Positions 45,201 through 52,958 of a stretch of DNA of 64,000 bases are shown here, in pieces. The notes under the pieces were generated by a model. It did no database searches. It was given only the letters and a program-made list of their open reading frames with translations, and was not told the DNA's origin. The position numbers and the translations under genes are program-made. Position 1 is the stretch's first letter; each line of letters opens with the position of its first letter. The stretch comes from Nocardia miyunensis NBRC 108239 (GTDB taxonomy: Bacteria > Actinomycetota > Actinomycetes > Mycobacteriales > Mycobacteriaceae): assembly GCF_001613065.1 (NCBI RefSeq), contig NZ_BDBQ01000010.1, positions 124,001 through 188,000 of the forward strand. The letters are read 5' to 3'.

Positions 45201-46566
45201 CTGGTCCGGTTTCCGCGATGCGTCTGACCTTCTCCTCGACGCCCGGCAGTAGCGCGAAATCCTTCCACCGGTCCAGGATCAGGAACAGATCGGGTACCGG
45301 GCCGCCCGGCAGTTCGGCGCGAGCAGCGCGCAGTCTGCCCGGGGAATCGATGCGATGGTTGCGGTACAGCTTCTTCCGGTTCAGGATCTCCTCGGTGACG
45401 CCAGTGAGCATGGCCTGCACGGACTCCGCCTCGTCGTCGCCGACCACTCCGGCGACATGCGGCAGGTCACCCATCGAGCCCAGGCGATTGCTCGAATCCA
45501 GGACGTGAATGCACACCTCGTCCGTCGAATGGGTCAGCGCCAGCGCCGCCACGAGGGTACGCAGCAGCACGCTCTTGCCCGAACCCGCACGACCGACGAT
45601 CAGCAATCCGTGGTCCGGAGCGGCGAATTCGAGCTGGACGATATCGCCTGGCGCGCCATCCGGCCGACGTTGCCGGCCGATCGGAACGCAGAGTTTACTT
45701 GTCCCCCACCAGCTTTCCGCACGCATCCCAGAGTCCTGCACCTGCTCGAGCCGCCCCAGCAGACTACCGAGCAGCACCCGGTCGCCACCGTTGGCCGACC
45801 CCGGCCCACGCCGGGTCTGCGCGATGTACGCCTCGTCGTTCAGCAGGCCGTAGTTGCCCGGGGTCTGGCGGTCCGTGCGGCGGCGGACCTCGTCCTTGAC
45901 ATACGTCCACAGGCTGTGCGTGCTGATCTGCCCGGATCCATTGCCCGCCAGGCCGGTCACGATACCGTTGACGATGGCTGCGGTGAAGGTCGACATCGGC
46001 TCGGAATCCTCTGTGCCACGGGTGCCGTCCTCGGCGATCTGCACGCCGGTGCAGGCGGTGAGCACGCAGACCCCTTCTCCCGCGGCCAGATGCTCGCCGA
46101 CGCCGTCACCGAGATCGACTCCCGCCTTGAGCGCATCGCCGCCCAGGAACGCGCCGCTGTAGCAGCAGTCCAGCAGGATGATCTTGGACGCGGCATTCGA
46201 TTCGCGAATCATCTCCTTGATGAACGAGGACGAAACCCCGGAACTGCCCGGCAGATTCGCATCGGTATTGCTGGCCGCGAGATAGAGGTTCTGACTGGTG
46301 CGAATGCCGTGTCCGGAGTAGTACAGCAGCAGCAGATCCTCCGGGCCGGCGCCGCGGAACATCCGCTCGATACCGCGCTCGATCTCCATCTTCGACTCGT
46401 TGACGAGTATCTCCGCGGGCTGGAATCCGCCGATCTCGGGCTCGTGCAACAGGTTCCGCAGCGCGCGCGCATCCGATACCGGTGCGTAGAGCCGAGACAG
46501 CGACCGCGAATAGAAGGTGTCGTTGGCGATGAACAGCGCGACCCGGCGGCCCCGCAGATCACTCAT
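42256..46566 (-). CDS. Caspase-like protease fused to four FtsK/EccC-like ATPase domains
   Basis: 1436 residues. A caspase-like domain (1-250) has the catalytic His86 in YYSGHGI and Cys135 in LLDCCYSG, both intact. Four P-loop modules follow: Walker A Lys331 (GRAGSGKS), Lys636 (GATGAGKS), Lys945 (GGPRSGKS) and Lys1244 (ADTGFGKT). Modules 2-4 follow the order of the EccC motor of type VII secretion (for example LRVPIGVAGPDEPIMLDLEQIADGGTGPHGLV in part, and LGRLGRSLG), but EccC's membrane helices are missing. Motif variants include IEEF where EccC has VDEF. It overlaps the EACC1 gene by eight bases. A conflict or signalling effector is inferred. Confidence 0.9.
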   Translation of the reverse strand: MSDLRGRRVALFIANDTFYSRSLSRLYAPVSDARALRNLLHEPEIGGFQPAEILVNESKMEIERGIERMFRGAGPEDLLLLYYSGHGIRTSQNLYLAASNTDANLPGSSGVSSSFIKEMIRESNAASKIILLDCCYSGAFLGGDALKAGVDLGDGVGEHLAAGEGVCVLTACTGVQIAEDGTRGTEDSEPMSTFTAAIVNGIVTGLAGNGSGQISTHSLWTYVKDEVRRRTDRQTPGNYGLLNDEAYIAQTRRGPGSANGGDRVLLGSLLGRLEQVQDSGMRAESWWGTSKLCVPIGRQRRPDGAPGDIVQLEFAAPDHGLLIVGRAGSGKSVLLRTLVAALALTHSTDEVCIHVLDSSNRLGSMGDLPHVAGVVGDDEAESVQAMLTGVTEEILNRKKLYRNHRIDSPGRLRAARAELPGGPVPDLFLILDRWKDFALLPGVEEKVRRIAETGPEYAVHVVATFRDWDEVPDWVARLLSVQIELRLHRSGDSRVAADRAARLPDGAGWALHGEQPFRIALPDIREPAVDPVESDDSDDGAAQLVDLFRSRDDGARAGPGSAGQELEAKFADLYEIADVSSPDTDRWWRSGEPDRRLRVPIGVAGPDEPIMLDLEQIADGGTGPHGLVAGATGAGKSELLRTIVLGLALRHGPDRVNFLLVGVDDRATFEPLAGLPHVAGHVRGAKRDLYLLQRLQAVLEGEIFARQRYIGEECPYRTIDEYAAARAAGVSLPVLPALVIVIEEFMDLVAGASKFAEVLVRIGRLGRSLGIHLLLGTQRPDEWQLRDLDSYLSYRIVLRTFSFAQSNLLLKTAAAYRLPRIPGYGYLRTAGGIATRFRAAFVSGPGPVGGADPVDRPMVELLAKALTGRAPRVRQLWTDPLTESPTVGMLLEQWDGGSGAGLPGALRLPLGLVDVPERHRLDVMVADLDGGSGHLVIVGGPRSGKSTALRTLIVAAAELCTPEQVQFYCLDFGGALADMAELPHIGAIAGRQDVEGLRRIVFDVAGLLDRRVRLFEDEKIGSLREFRSHKADSAERDAKESAVEVISADVYGDVFLVVDGLDVVHQDHSALERTIFTIAVTGARYGIHVVVTLPPWTQFALPDTVGARIELRLGDPADSRLGRDAAGEVPPNRPGRGLAPDKRHLLVALPRLDSDTDPQRMAEGVAAMVRHTRARYGARHAPQVLPLPRVVPRADVQRVARAAGLVQDSTHVVIGLGERELSPLTMDFADHPHLMAFADTGFGKTTLLRTVLLGLLGNATPEQVGILLVDYRRTLVRSVDGGSAIIAAPSAAELREEVERLRLRLVERSEGIETAGRRARAGTAGPELYVIVDDYDTVVADGEDPLAPLEEFLPIAGDLGLHLVVTRRATGLDEALKCGMLRCVNKLATPTLMLRAPVEESAVLTGDLSADALSPGRAILLVRSREPELIQISHSP

Positions 46567-46927
46567 CGCTCAGCAGATCCGGCAACTGCCCGACGATCGC
46601 GTCGACCTGCCCATCGGAAGGCCGGTCGATGGTGATCTCCCGATCGCCGTTGCGCACCGTCACCGAATTCGCCCGGTGCCGCGTGAGGAACTGGATCAGC
46701 ACATCGCGAATCGCCAAGGTCACTGTGCCGCCGAGCGCACCGGACACGACCAGCGAACCGACGGCGAAGCCGACACCTGATTTCGCACCAGGGATGTCGG
46801 TTACCGGACCTCGGCCGACCGCCACTCCCCGAATCCCCCGCAGATCCGTTTCCAGTTCCTTCATCCGCTGATCCAATTGCCGCATCGCACCCGGATCGAG
46901 TGTGACGGTCAACAGCACCTCTGCCAT
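46559..46927 (-). CDS. EACC1-type effector-associated constant component
   Basis: 122 residues. An N-terminal strand/helix region (MAEVLLTVTLDPGAMRQLDQRMKELETDLRG) is followed by a hydrophobic patch (SGVGFAVGSLVVSGALGGTVTLAIRDVLIQFL) and a C-terminal VRNGDREITIDRP strand pair. This matches the small EACC1 component known to accompany caspase, trypsin and other effectors in predicted conflict systems of actinobacteria. It overlaps the caspase gene (TGA/ATG, eight bases) and has a GGGGAGG site. Its role may be to assemble or regulate the caspase. Confidence 0.8.
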   Translation of the reverse strand: MAEVLLTVTLDPGAMRQLDQRMKELETDLRGIRGVAVGRGPVTDIPGAKSGVGFAVGSLVVSGALGGTVTLAIRDVLIQFLTRHRANSVTVRNGDREITIDRPSDGQVDAIVGQLPDLLSDE

Positions 46928-47022
46928 CGCTTGCCTCCCCATACCGACGACCACCTGTGATGGCGTATCACCACTCTAGCCACACTCGGGTCGGCGATCA
47001 CCGCAGCGATGGGAAGCCGGTA

Positions 47023-48036
47023 CTACAGGCCTCCCAGACCCGCATTATGAGTCTTGGAGTGCTGCAACACTTTCAGCGTCGTTGTCGTCATCCGGTCGCG
47101 CAACTGCCCCACCCGTGCGGTCCACTGCCGTGTGAAACCGGGATCGGATTCCAGTCCCTCCCAGATCGGCCGCAATTGCGGCGACGCGTGCGCGCCCGGC
47201 ATCCACAGCGGCACCAATTCGTCCAGCACAGGGGACAATTCGTCCAGCACCGCATCGGGCTGGGTCTCGAATACGCCGAAGCGCCCGGCCACCCGGCCGA
47301 TGGCGGTCAGCAGCCAATCGTGGGTCGCGAGATCCTCGCAGAAGCGTTGCGCGTCCGCGATGTGCTCCCGCGGCAACACGATTCGCACAGAACGCACGGT
47401 GTCGTCGTCGAGCCGGAACGAGAAGGGCAACGCGTGCTTCGTCGGCTCGCCCACCTCGACCGCCCAGCGCAATCGTGTGGTGCCCGCGCGGCGAAACGGA
47501 ATCCGCTGATCGAGCCGCGGATCCACGCGAGTCAGATTCGACATCCGTCCGCAGATCGAGGTCAGATCCAGCAGATCCTCCGCGGACGGCCGCAGATAGC
47601 CGTCCACCAGGGAACCGCTGGACGCCGACCCGCTCACCGCCTCGACGGTCCCCGGCCGGCTCAGATAGTGCGCCCACGGCTGCCGATCGGATCCGCCCGC
47701 GCGGACCACCGTGGTCTGCGACGATCCCTGTAGCACTCGGCCCCCGATCACCACCGTTCGCGAGGCCACGGTGCCGATCACGTGCACGCGTTTGCCGCCT
47801 GCCCGAGCCGGACGGCACTGCGCCAGATTGCAGTCGACGCCCTCGAGCCGATTCGGCGAGATCACCAGGGGCACAGGACGTTCCCGGGAGGTCACCGTGC
47901 TTCCGAACTTCATCGCGCTGAGCAGTTCGACGCTCGCGGGAGTGTCGAGTACCCGCCGGGACGGCAGCAGACAGGTCTGGATCTCCCCGAACACGGCCAG
48001 GATCGACTCGTCCGCACACGCATTGGCATCGGTCAT
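47023..48036 (-). CDS. SCO2521 family protein
   Basis: 337 residues from ATG 48036 (MTDANACADE…), with no membrane segment. It shows the family opening (VFGEIQTCLLPSRRVLDTPASVELL), then RRAGTTRLRWAVEVGEPTKHALPFSF and VRIVLPREHIADAQRFCEDLATHDWLL. The name follows the S. coelicolor locus where this unexplained family was described; it travels with SCO2522-SCO2524. ATG 48048 would overlap the upstream stop. The gene precedes EACC1 by about 95 bases. Confidence 0.72.
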   Translation of the reverse strand: MTDANACADESILAVFGEIQTCLLPSRRVLDTPASVELLSAMKFGSTVTSRERPVPLVISPNRLEGVDCNLAQCRPARAGGKRVHVIGTVASRTVVIGGRVLQGSSQTTVVRAGGSDRQPWAHYLSRPGTVEAVSGSASSGSLVDGYLRPSAEDLLDLTSICGRMSNLTRVDPRLDQRIPFRRAGTTRLRWAVEVGEPTKHALPFSFRLDDDTVRSVRIVLPREHIADAQRFCEDLATHDWLLTAIGRVAGRFGVFETQPDAVLDELSPVLDELVPLWMPGAHASPQLRPIWEGLESDPGFTRQWTARVGQLRDRMTTTTLKVLQHSKTHNAGLGGL

Positions 48037-48037
48037 A

Positions 48038-49063
48038 TCACGCCCCATCGACAGGCCTCACCGAGACCTCGTTGATGAAAACGTGCTGCAGACGTCTGGT
48101 CAGTTCCCGGGGAATCTCGACACCCTCGCGAGCACCGCGCGCGAGGGTCTGTGCCACGAGTTCCTCGTCGAGATGCACATGGTCGAGAATCATCCGAACC
48201 GCATGTTCGATCTTCAGATAACTCTGCGGCAGGATGGACAGCGTCTGGTAGGCGGCGAACGGCGCTGCCTTCGGATTCAGCTGTACCACCGAGGGCATTT
48301 CCCACCATCGCTCCGGCCAGCCGGTGCCGCGCGGCTGGGGCTGAACCACCGGCCCGCCGTCGTAGCGCACCATTCCCAGCCGCAGAAGTTGCCAGATCGA
48401 CGCCAGGTAGGGACACGACCAGCGGATATTTTTCGAACCGTCCTTGCGGATATTCTCGTTCCAGAGCTCGACATCCAGAAATATCGAATGCTCCCGGCGG
48501 CCGAGCTCTTCCGACGGACGATACTCCGATAATTGCATGGCCTGTTTCGAATCGTATTCCGAGGACCTCCGGCCATTGCACAACCAGCCTGATTCCACGT
48601 CCGGCGGGCGACCGCCGGTGGTCGCGGGAACCGGTTCGGCCACGATCCACGACGCGATCATCTCCGCCAGCGGAACCGAATGTCCGGTCGGCTGGCCATC
48701 GACATACTGCGGCGATTCCCAGCAGCTGGCCTCACGGGCGAGATAGTCGATGGTCAGACCGTATTCCTGCGCGACGCCCAGAATCTTCGCCAGCACCTCG
48801 GTCGGATCGGTATTCGGGCCGAAATAGTCGTCGATCAGAAAACAGGTGCTCACTCGCGCGGAATTGCCGAACTCGGCCCGGGTGGCCTCGGTATAGAGGT
48901 CGACCAGTTTCTGCACCCGCCGAAACTGGGTTCGAATGGGTTCGAGCCCGTCGGTCAGGTCCTTCATGTAGAAGTGGCCGGTTTCGATCGACAGATGGGA
49001 AAGCTCCACATTGGCGATCTTCGCCTGTTCGGTCGCCTCGCTGTATCCAGTGCTGAAATCCAC
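48038..49063 (-). CDS. SCO2522 family protein
   Basis: 341 residues from GTG 49063, two bases after the P-loop gene stop. It has FKYSEATEQAKIANVELSHLSIETGHFYMKDL-like opening residues, VSTCFLIDDYFGPNTDPTEVLAKILGVAQEYGLTIDYLAREASC, and SWIVAEPVPATTGGRPPDVESGWLCNGRRSSE. The acidic DDYFGP and the Cys/Trp-rich later segments are typical of this family. No known catalytic motif is seen. It may be a phosphodiesterase- or nuclease-like protein, but this is speculation. Confidence 0.75.
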   Translation of the reverse strand: MDFSTGYSEATEQAKIANVELSHLSIETGHFYMKDLTDGLEPIRTQFRRVQKLVDLYTEATRAEFGNSARVSTCFLIDDYFGPNTDPTEVLAKILGVAQEYGLTIDYLAREASCWESPQYVDGQPTGHSVPLAEMIASWIVAEPVPATTGGRPPDVESGWLCNGRRSSEYDSKQAMQLSEYRPSEELGRREHSIFLDVELWNENIRKDGSKNIRWSCPYLASIWQLLRLGMVRYDGGPVVQPQPRGTGWPERWWEMPSVVQLNPKAAPFAAYQTLSILPQSYLKIEHAVRMILDHVHLDEELVAQTLARGAREGVEIPRELTRRLQHVFINEVSVRPVDGA

Positions 49064-49065
49064 GA

Positions 49066-50016
49066 TCAGAAATCCCCCTCCCACGTCCAGGTGTCGTCGT
49101 TGACGAGTTCGTCCGCCAACGCGGCAAAGGCACGCACGGTCTCCTGATTGGCGATCTTCGCATCGACGTCGGCATCCAGAATCACCTGTTCGCGCCATTG
49201 CAACACGGGTTCGACCGGCGTCGTCCCGAGGGTCACGCTGGTGCCCATCTGATTCGCCTGGGCGAGCTGATCCAACGCCTCGTTCTGCTTCCGCAGCCAT
49301 GCCCACTGCGGGCCGCTGCCCTTCGCACCCGGCGCCTCGCTGGTCGAGGGCACCGCGGTACGGACGTATCGCATCGAATCGAGCAGTCGTCCCGGGTCGT
49401 AACCGAGTTTCGCGCCGTTCTCCAGCAGGCCGTTCGGCCCGTGCACCAGACCGTTGGCGGCGAGAATGTGCTGGCGCGTCCAGCGATGGAATACCAGCCA
49501 CCGCGCCACCGCACCACGCAACTGCGTGGCGGCCATGGCACTGAGCACGATCTCCAGTGCCGCCGATCGTCCGGCGCTCAGATCAATGAAGGTGACGTCG
49601 AATTCCTGTTTACAGATCACCAGTATGTCGACGCAACGCTTCACCACATCGGTCGTAGCACCGAATTCACCGCCGCCACGATCGCCCGGATACAGCGTGA
49701 GCCGGTAGGGGTGACGCGGCGCGCGAAGATCCGTGCGCTTGGTTTCCGATCGAATATCGTACTGCGCCGGGATGGATTTCTTTCCGGTCAGGAATCTGTG
49801 CAGTCCGTTGCCCTCGGTGGTACCGCGATCCATCCGGTCGATCTCGAACAGCGCACCGGCGGTCGGGGAGCCGAAGTCGAAATCGAGGTACGCGACGTTG
49901 CGGCCCTGAATACTGAGTCGATAGGCGATATTACAGCTCGTCACGGATCGACCCGTGCCGCCCTTGTCGGACGTGGAGAAAACGAGTATCGGATCGCGAT
50001 CGCCCAATTCACTCAC
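49066..50016 (-). CDS. SCO2523 family variant P-loop ATPase (ParA/MinD-like)
   Basis: 316 residues of the ParA/MinD-type P-loop fold. The Walker A-like motif is KGGTGRS (in STSDKGGTGRSVTSCNIAY) where ParA has KGGVGKT, so the catalytic Lys is Arg; this is the 'variant' of the family name. LDFDFGSPTAG and the DVTFIDLSAGRSAAL Walker B region are clear. It probably binds nucleotide as a switch or scaffold rather than hydrolysing it quickly. GTG start 50016 overlaps the upstream stop by eight bases. Confidence 0.82.
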   Translation of the reverse strand: MSELGDRDPILVFSTSDKGGTGRSVTSCNIAYRLSIQGRNVAYLDFDFGSPTAGALFEIDRMDRGTTEGNGLHRFLTGKKSIPAQYDIRSETKRTDLRAPRHPYRLTLYPGDRGGGEFGATTDVVKRCVDILVICKQEFDVTFIDLSAGRSAALEIVLSAMAATQLRGAVARWLVFHRWTRQHILAANGLVHGPNGLLENGAKLGYDPGRLLDSMRYVRTAVPSTSEAPGAKGSGPQWAWLRKQNEALDQLAQANQMGTSVTLGTTPVEPVLQWREQVILDADVDAKIANQETVRAFAALADELVNDDTWTWEGDF

Positions 50017-51880
50017 CCCTCATGGCATCGAGGGTGGCGAAATCGAGTTCGTCCAGTTCCCGCAGGGCGTCGGCACACAGACTGTGCGCGGTGCCGGGAC
50101 GCTCGTCGATCAGCGCCCGGGCGCGCAGCAACTTCTTCTCGATATTCTCCAATGTCCATCGATTCGGGGTGTGGTCCTTTTCGCTGAGCTCGAGAAATCT
50201 CTGATTGAGCAGGTGGTCCGCCTCGTTGAGCAGGTCCAGCGAACGAGAGGCCGAGGTGGGCGACCGCAGCGGCGGATCTCGATACGCCTTTTCGGCAGCG
50301 ACCAGACATTCGATGACGCGTTCGGTGAAATACCAGGAGGGCGCATCGATCCCGTTCGACGAATACTCGGCTTCCTCGTCACCCCCGTGGTACGCGGAGA
50401 AATACCGGCCCGCGTCGTCCCACAGCCCTTTGGCCGGACCCTCCTGGAAGGCCCGCCGTTCCAGATGACTCATCGTGTCCTGCGCCAGTTCCAGCAATTG
50501 ATCGCGGGTGGTGAGCGTGCCGGACAGCTGCGCCGCCTGCAGGGTGCGCTTCAACAACATCGGCGCGTAGTCCGAAACGGTCCAGTACAGTCGCGGACCG
50601 TCGTCGACGACCTCGCTGCCCTCGAGCGCCAGCGCCACTCCCGGAACGTGCAGCCCTCGGGCGGGATCGTTCACGGTCAGTCGGCTGGTGATCCGGCCGC
50701 GTCGGGCCAGTTCGTCGAAAACCGGTGTGGCCCTGGTGAGATCGTCGTCGCTGGCGACCCGGGCGACGAGGTCCTGGATCAGCAGGGCGGACATGCAGAG
50801 ACTGAAGTAGTCCGATTCCTCGCCGTCGGCGGTGCGCCAGGGAATGTCCTCCAGCGGCCAACGGCCGCTGCCGTAACGGGCCATCGCCGACCAGTAGCGC
50901 TGGGCCAGATCCCAGCGCAATTGCAGTGCGTCGGCGAGCCGGCGCTGTTCGATGTCGAGCAGATCCAGTTCGCGGGTGCGCGGTTGGGTCAAGTCGTTGA
51001 TGCCATCGAGCGCCACGATCGTGAAATACAGATACGGTCGCGAGGCGGCGTATCCCTTCGACGAGGACAGCGGTATGTCGACGAAGTCGATCTCCTGGGC
51101 GTCACGCACAACCCCCCAGCTCCAACCACATTCGATCAGCAGGCCCTCGTCCTCGAGATCGCTGTCGGGAGTCTTGGTGAGCGTGACGTCCCGGCGCAGA
51201 CGGCTACGAACTCGCTCCAGCCTGCGGGCCACTCCGGCGACCACCGCGTCGGGCTCGGAATCGGTCTGGTTGAACATGCTCAGCATCGCCCGGCCGTGCG
51301 CGGTGACCGGATCCACGGACCGAACCACGAAGCTGCGCACGAGTCCGACCATGGCCGCGGTCAGTCGCCGGTTGAGGCGCGCCTGCACCGGCTCGAGGAT
51401 CTCCTCCAGCCGCTTCTCGGTCCGCTTGCTACTCACCCCGCGCAGGGAACCGAGGAACTGCAACCCCGCCAGGCACAGCGTCAGGGACATCGAATACGAG
51501 TCCACGACGTCGAGGGCGCGCTGCGACTCCGCGGGTTCCTCGCCCGCGGAATATCGCAGATAGGAGTCCGCCGAGAAGGTCGGCCGACCGTCCTGTTCGT
51601 ACCGCTGGAGGTAGTCGTCCAGCACCTGCACGATCCGCATGCCGATGCGACGCCCCAGTGGGCTCAACGCTTCCCGGACGTCGTCGGCCATCCGGTCTGG
51701 ATCATGTAACGCGAAACTCTCGATCTGAGTGGCCGGGTACAGGATGCACAACAACTGCTCGGCGTCGCCGATGGAATTGGAGCCCGCCAACCCGCCCCAG
51801 ATCCACTCACCATCCCGGTAGCATGCTGCCAGCAGCGAACTCCACACGTTCAAAATCTGCCGCCGTGGCTGGATTCTCAT
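50009..51880 (-). CDS. SCO2524 family protein
   Basis: 623 residues, mostly helical and soluble, with the family opening MRIQPRRQILNVWSSLLAACYRDGEWIWGG and later SWGVVRDAQEIDFVDIPLSSSKG and DALQLRWDLAQRYWSAMARYG. No catalytic motif is evident. The first gene of the cluster, it is preceded by a predicted promoter. It is inferred to act with the P-loop partner. Confidence 0.75.
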   Translation of the reverse strand: MRIQPRRQILNVWSSLLAACYRDGEWIWGGLAGSNSIGDAEQLLCILYPATQIESFALHDPDRMADDVREALSPLGRRIGMRIVQVLDDYLQRYEQDGRPTFSADSYLRYSAGEEPAESQRALDVVDSYSMSLTLCLAGLQFLGSLRGVSSKRTEKRLEEILEPVQARLNRRLTAAMVGLVRSFVVRSVDPVTAHGRAMLSMFNQTDSEPDAVVAGVARRLERVRSRLRRDVTLTKTPDSDLEDEGLLIECGWSWGVVRDAQEIDFVDIPLSSSKGYAASRPYLYFTIVALDGINDLTQPRTRELDLLDIEQRRLADALQLRWDLAQRYWSAMARYGSGRWPLEDIPWRTADGEESDYFSLCMSALLIQDLVARVASDDDLTRATPVFDELARRGRITSRLTVNDPARGLHVPGVALALEGSEVVDDGPRLYWTVSDYAPMLLKRTLQAAQLSGTLTTRDQLLELAQDTMSHLERRAFQEGPAKGLWDDAGRYFSAYHGGDEEAEYSSNGIDAPSWYFTERVIECLVAAEKAYRDPPLRSPTSASRSLDLLNEADHLLNQRFLELSEKDHTPNRWTLENIEKKLLRARALIDERPGTAHSLCADALRELDELDFATLDAMRGE

Positions 51881-52038
51881 CGACCGGAGTCCCCTTCACC
51901 GCTCATCGTGGACGCGCCGCACCGACGGGTCGACCGATTCCCGCTGCGGCGATGTGAGGCGAAGTTAGCACGCGCGACGATGCGCGGCTACGGAACACGG
52001 TCGACGCCGTTCCCGAATTCCGTTCGGGACCTGACCCA

Positions 52039-52065
52039 TTATCGCGCAATGTGCCCGATTCGGGC
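52039..52065 (-). promoter_or_regulatory. Candidate promoter/operator of the caspase operon
   Basis: On the minus strand, GATAAT (complement of 52039-52044) is a good -10 box. Upstream, across the -35 region, lies the perfect palindrome GCCCGAATCGGGC (52053-52065). A repressor bound there would block the operon. The 5' UTR to the SCO2524 gene would be about 150 bases. The rest of 51881-52130 shows no gene. Confidence 0.4.
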
Positions 52066-52130
52066 TTTCTTGGCGCACAAGAACTTCGGCGCCTCGCCTG
52101 AGTGGCCGCATCCGCCCCGCCCGCAGCGCC

Positions 52131-52949
52131 TCACATCCGGAACCATTTACGCACCAACAGTGCGAAGAACACCGACATCGACACTGTTCCCGCCCAGGAC
52201 TCGACCGCGAACAACGGCCGCGCGGCATCGTCGAGGTCCTGCAGATCACCCGGTCCGATCGGATTGAGGAAGCAGGTCACGCACATGTACACCGTGTTCC
52301 CCGCCGGAGCGCCCGCCACCCAGAGGCCGATCGCGGTGAACAGCACCAGTTGCACCAGAACCCAACCGAGCAGCCGGAAGGGCCGATATCCGTAGCCGCA
52401 CAAGACATCCGAGAACAGACCGATCGCGCGCGGCCAGCCGTGTGCGGCACGGGTGCGAGCCTTCGCCAGCGCGAGTCCGCAACGATCCTGCGCGTCGATG
52501 TCCTCCGTGATCCGGTACAGCATGCTCGCCCGCTGGCAAGCGAGTGTGGCGAGCAGCGGAAGTCCGGCGAAGAGCAAGCCCAGACGCTCGTAGATCTCGG
52601 CGAGGTGCACGCTCTGCCGTTCGCCCAGTCGCAGCGGTCCGCGGAACTCGGCCTCGGCCGCCACCAGTGCGGCGAGCCGCTTGTGCAACGTGTCCTCGTC
52701 CGGCTTCTCGGGCGTGGATCGCAGCGCCGCAGTGTACATATCCTCGAACAGCAGGTTGCCCGATTGGCCGGACGGCAACTGCACGATGTGATCGGACAAG
52801 TTGTTCTGCAGTGTGCCGGCGTACCGGGTGAGCCAATCCAGCAGCTCCGACTCGGTGATCTCACCCTTGACGATCATGCTCGCGTAATCCGCAGCGCGCC
52901 TGTCGATCCGGGTTGAGACCGAGGTGACGAATGCTGAGACCTCCCCCAT
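52131..52949 (-). CDS. Channel-like membrane protein of unknown function
   Basis: 272 residues. A soluble helical N-terminal part (1-120) is followed by a hydrophobic helix (LGLLFAGLPLLATLACQ). The C-terminal half has GYGYRPFRLLGWVLVQLVLFTAIGLWVAG, a short loop (CVTCFLNPIGPGDLQDLDDA) and a terminal helix (ESWAGTVSMSVFFALLVRKWF). This is the layout of 2-TM ion-channel modules, including the GYG-RP entry and E..G exit helix motifs, but the TVGYGD filter is degenerate (NPIGPGD). It may be a pore-forming effector or partner of the caspase cluster. No confident family name. Confidence 0.65.
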   Translation of the reverse strand: MGEVSAFVTSVSTRIDRRAADYASMIVKGEITESELLDWLTRYAGTLQNNLSDHIVQLPSGQSGNLLFEDMYTAALRSTPEKPDEDTLHKRLAALVAAEAEFRGPLRLGERQSVHLAEIYERLGLLFAGLPLLATLACQRASMLYRITEDIDAQDRCGLALAKARTRAAHGWPRAIGLFSDVLCGYGYRPFRLLGWVLVQLVLFTAIGLWVAGAPAGNTVYMCVTCFLNPIGPGDLQDLDDAARPLFAVESWAGTVSMSVFFALLVRKWFRM

Positions 52950-52958
52950 GGGACGAGT

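Noticed and set aside
43027..45252. 741-codon plus-strand frame across the caspase/FtsK gene
   Set aside because: Arg/Gln/His-rich shadow of the minus-strand gene that carries four Walker A motifs.
49955..51709. 584-codon plus-strand frame across the SCO2524-like gene
   Set aside because: Shadow frame with no domain; the opposite strand fits a conserved family.
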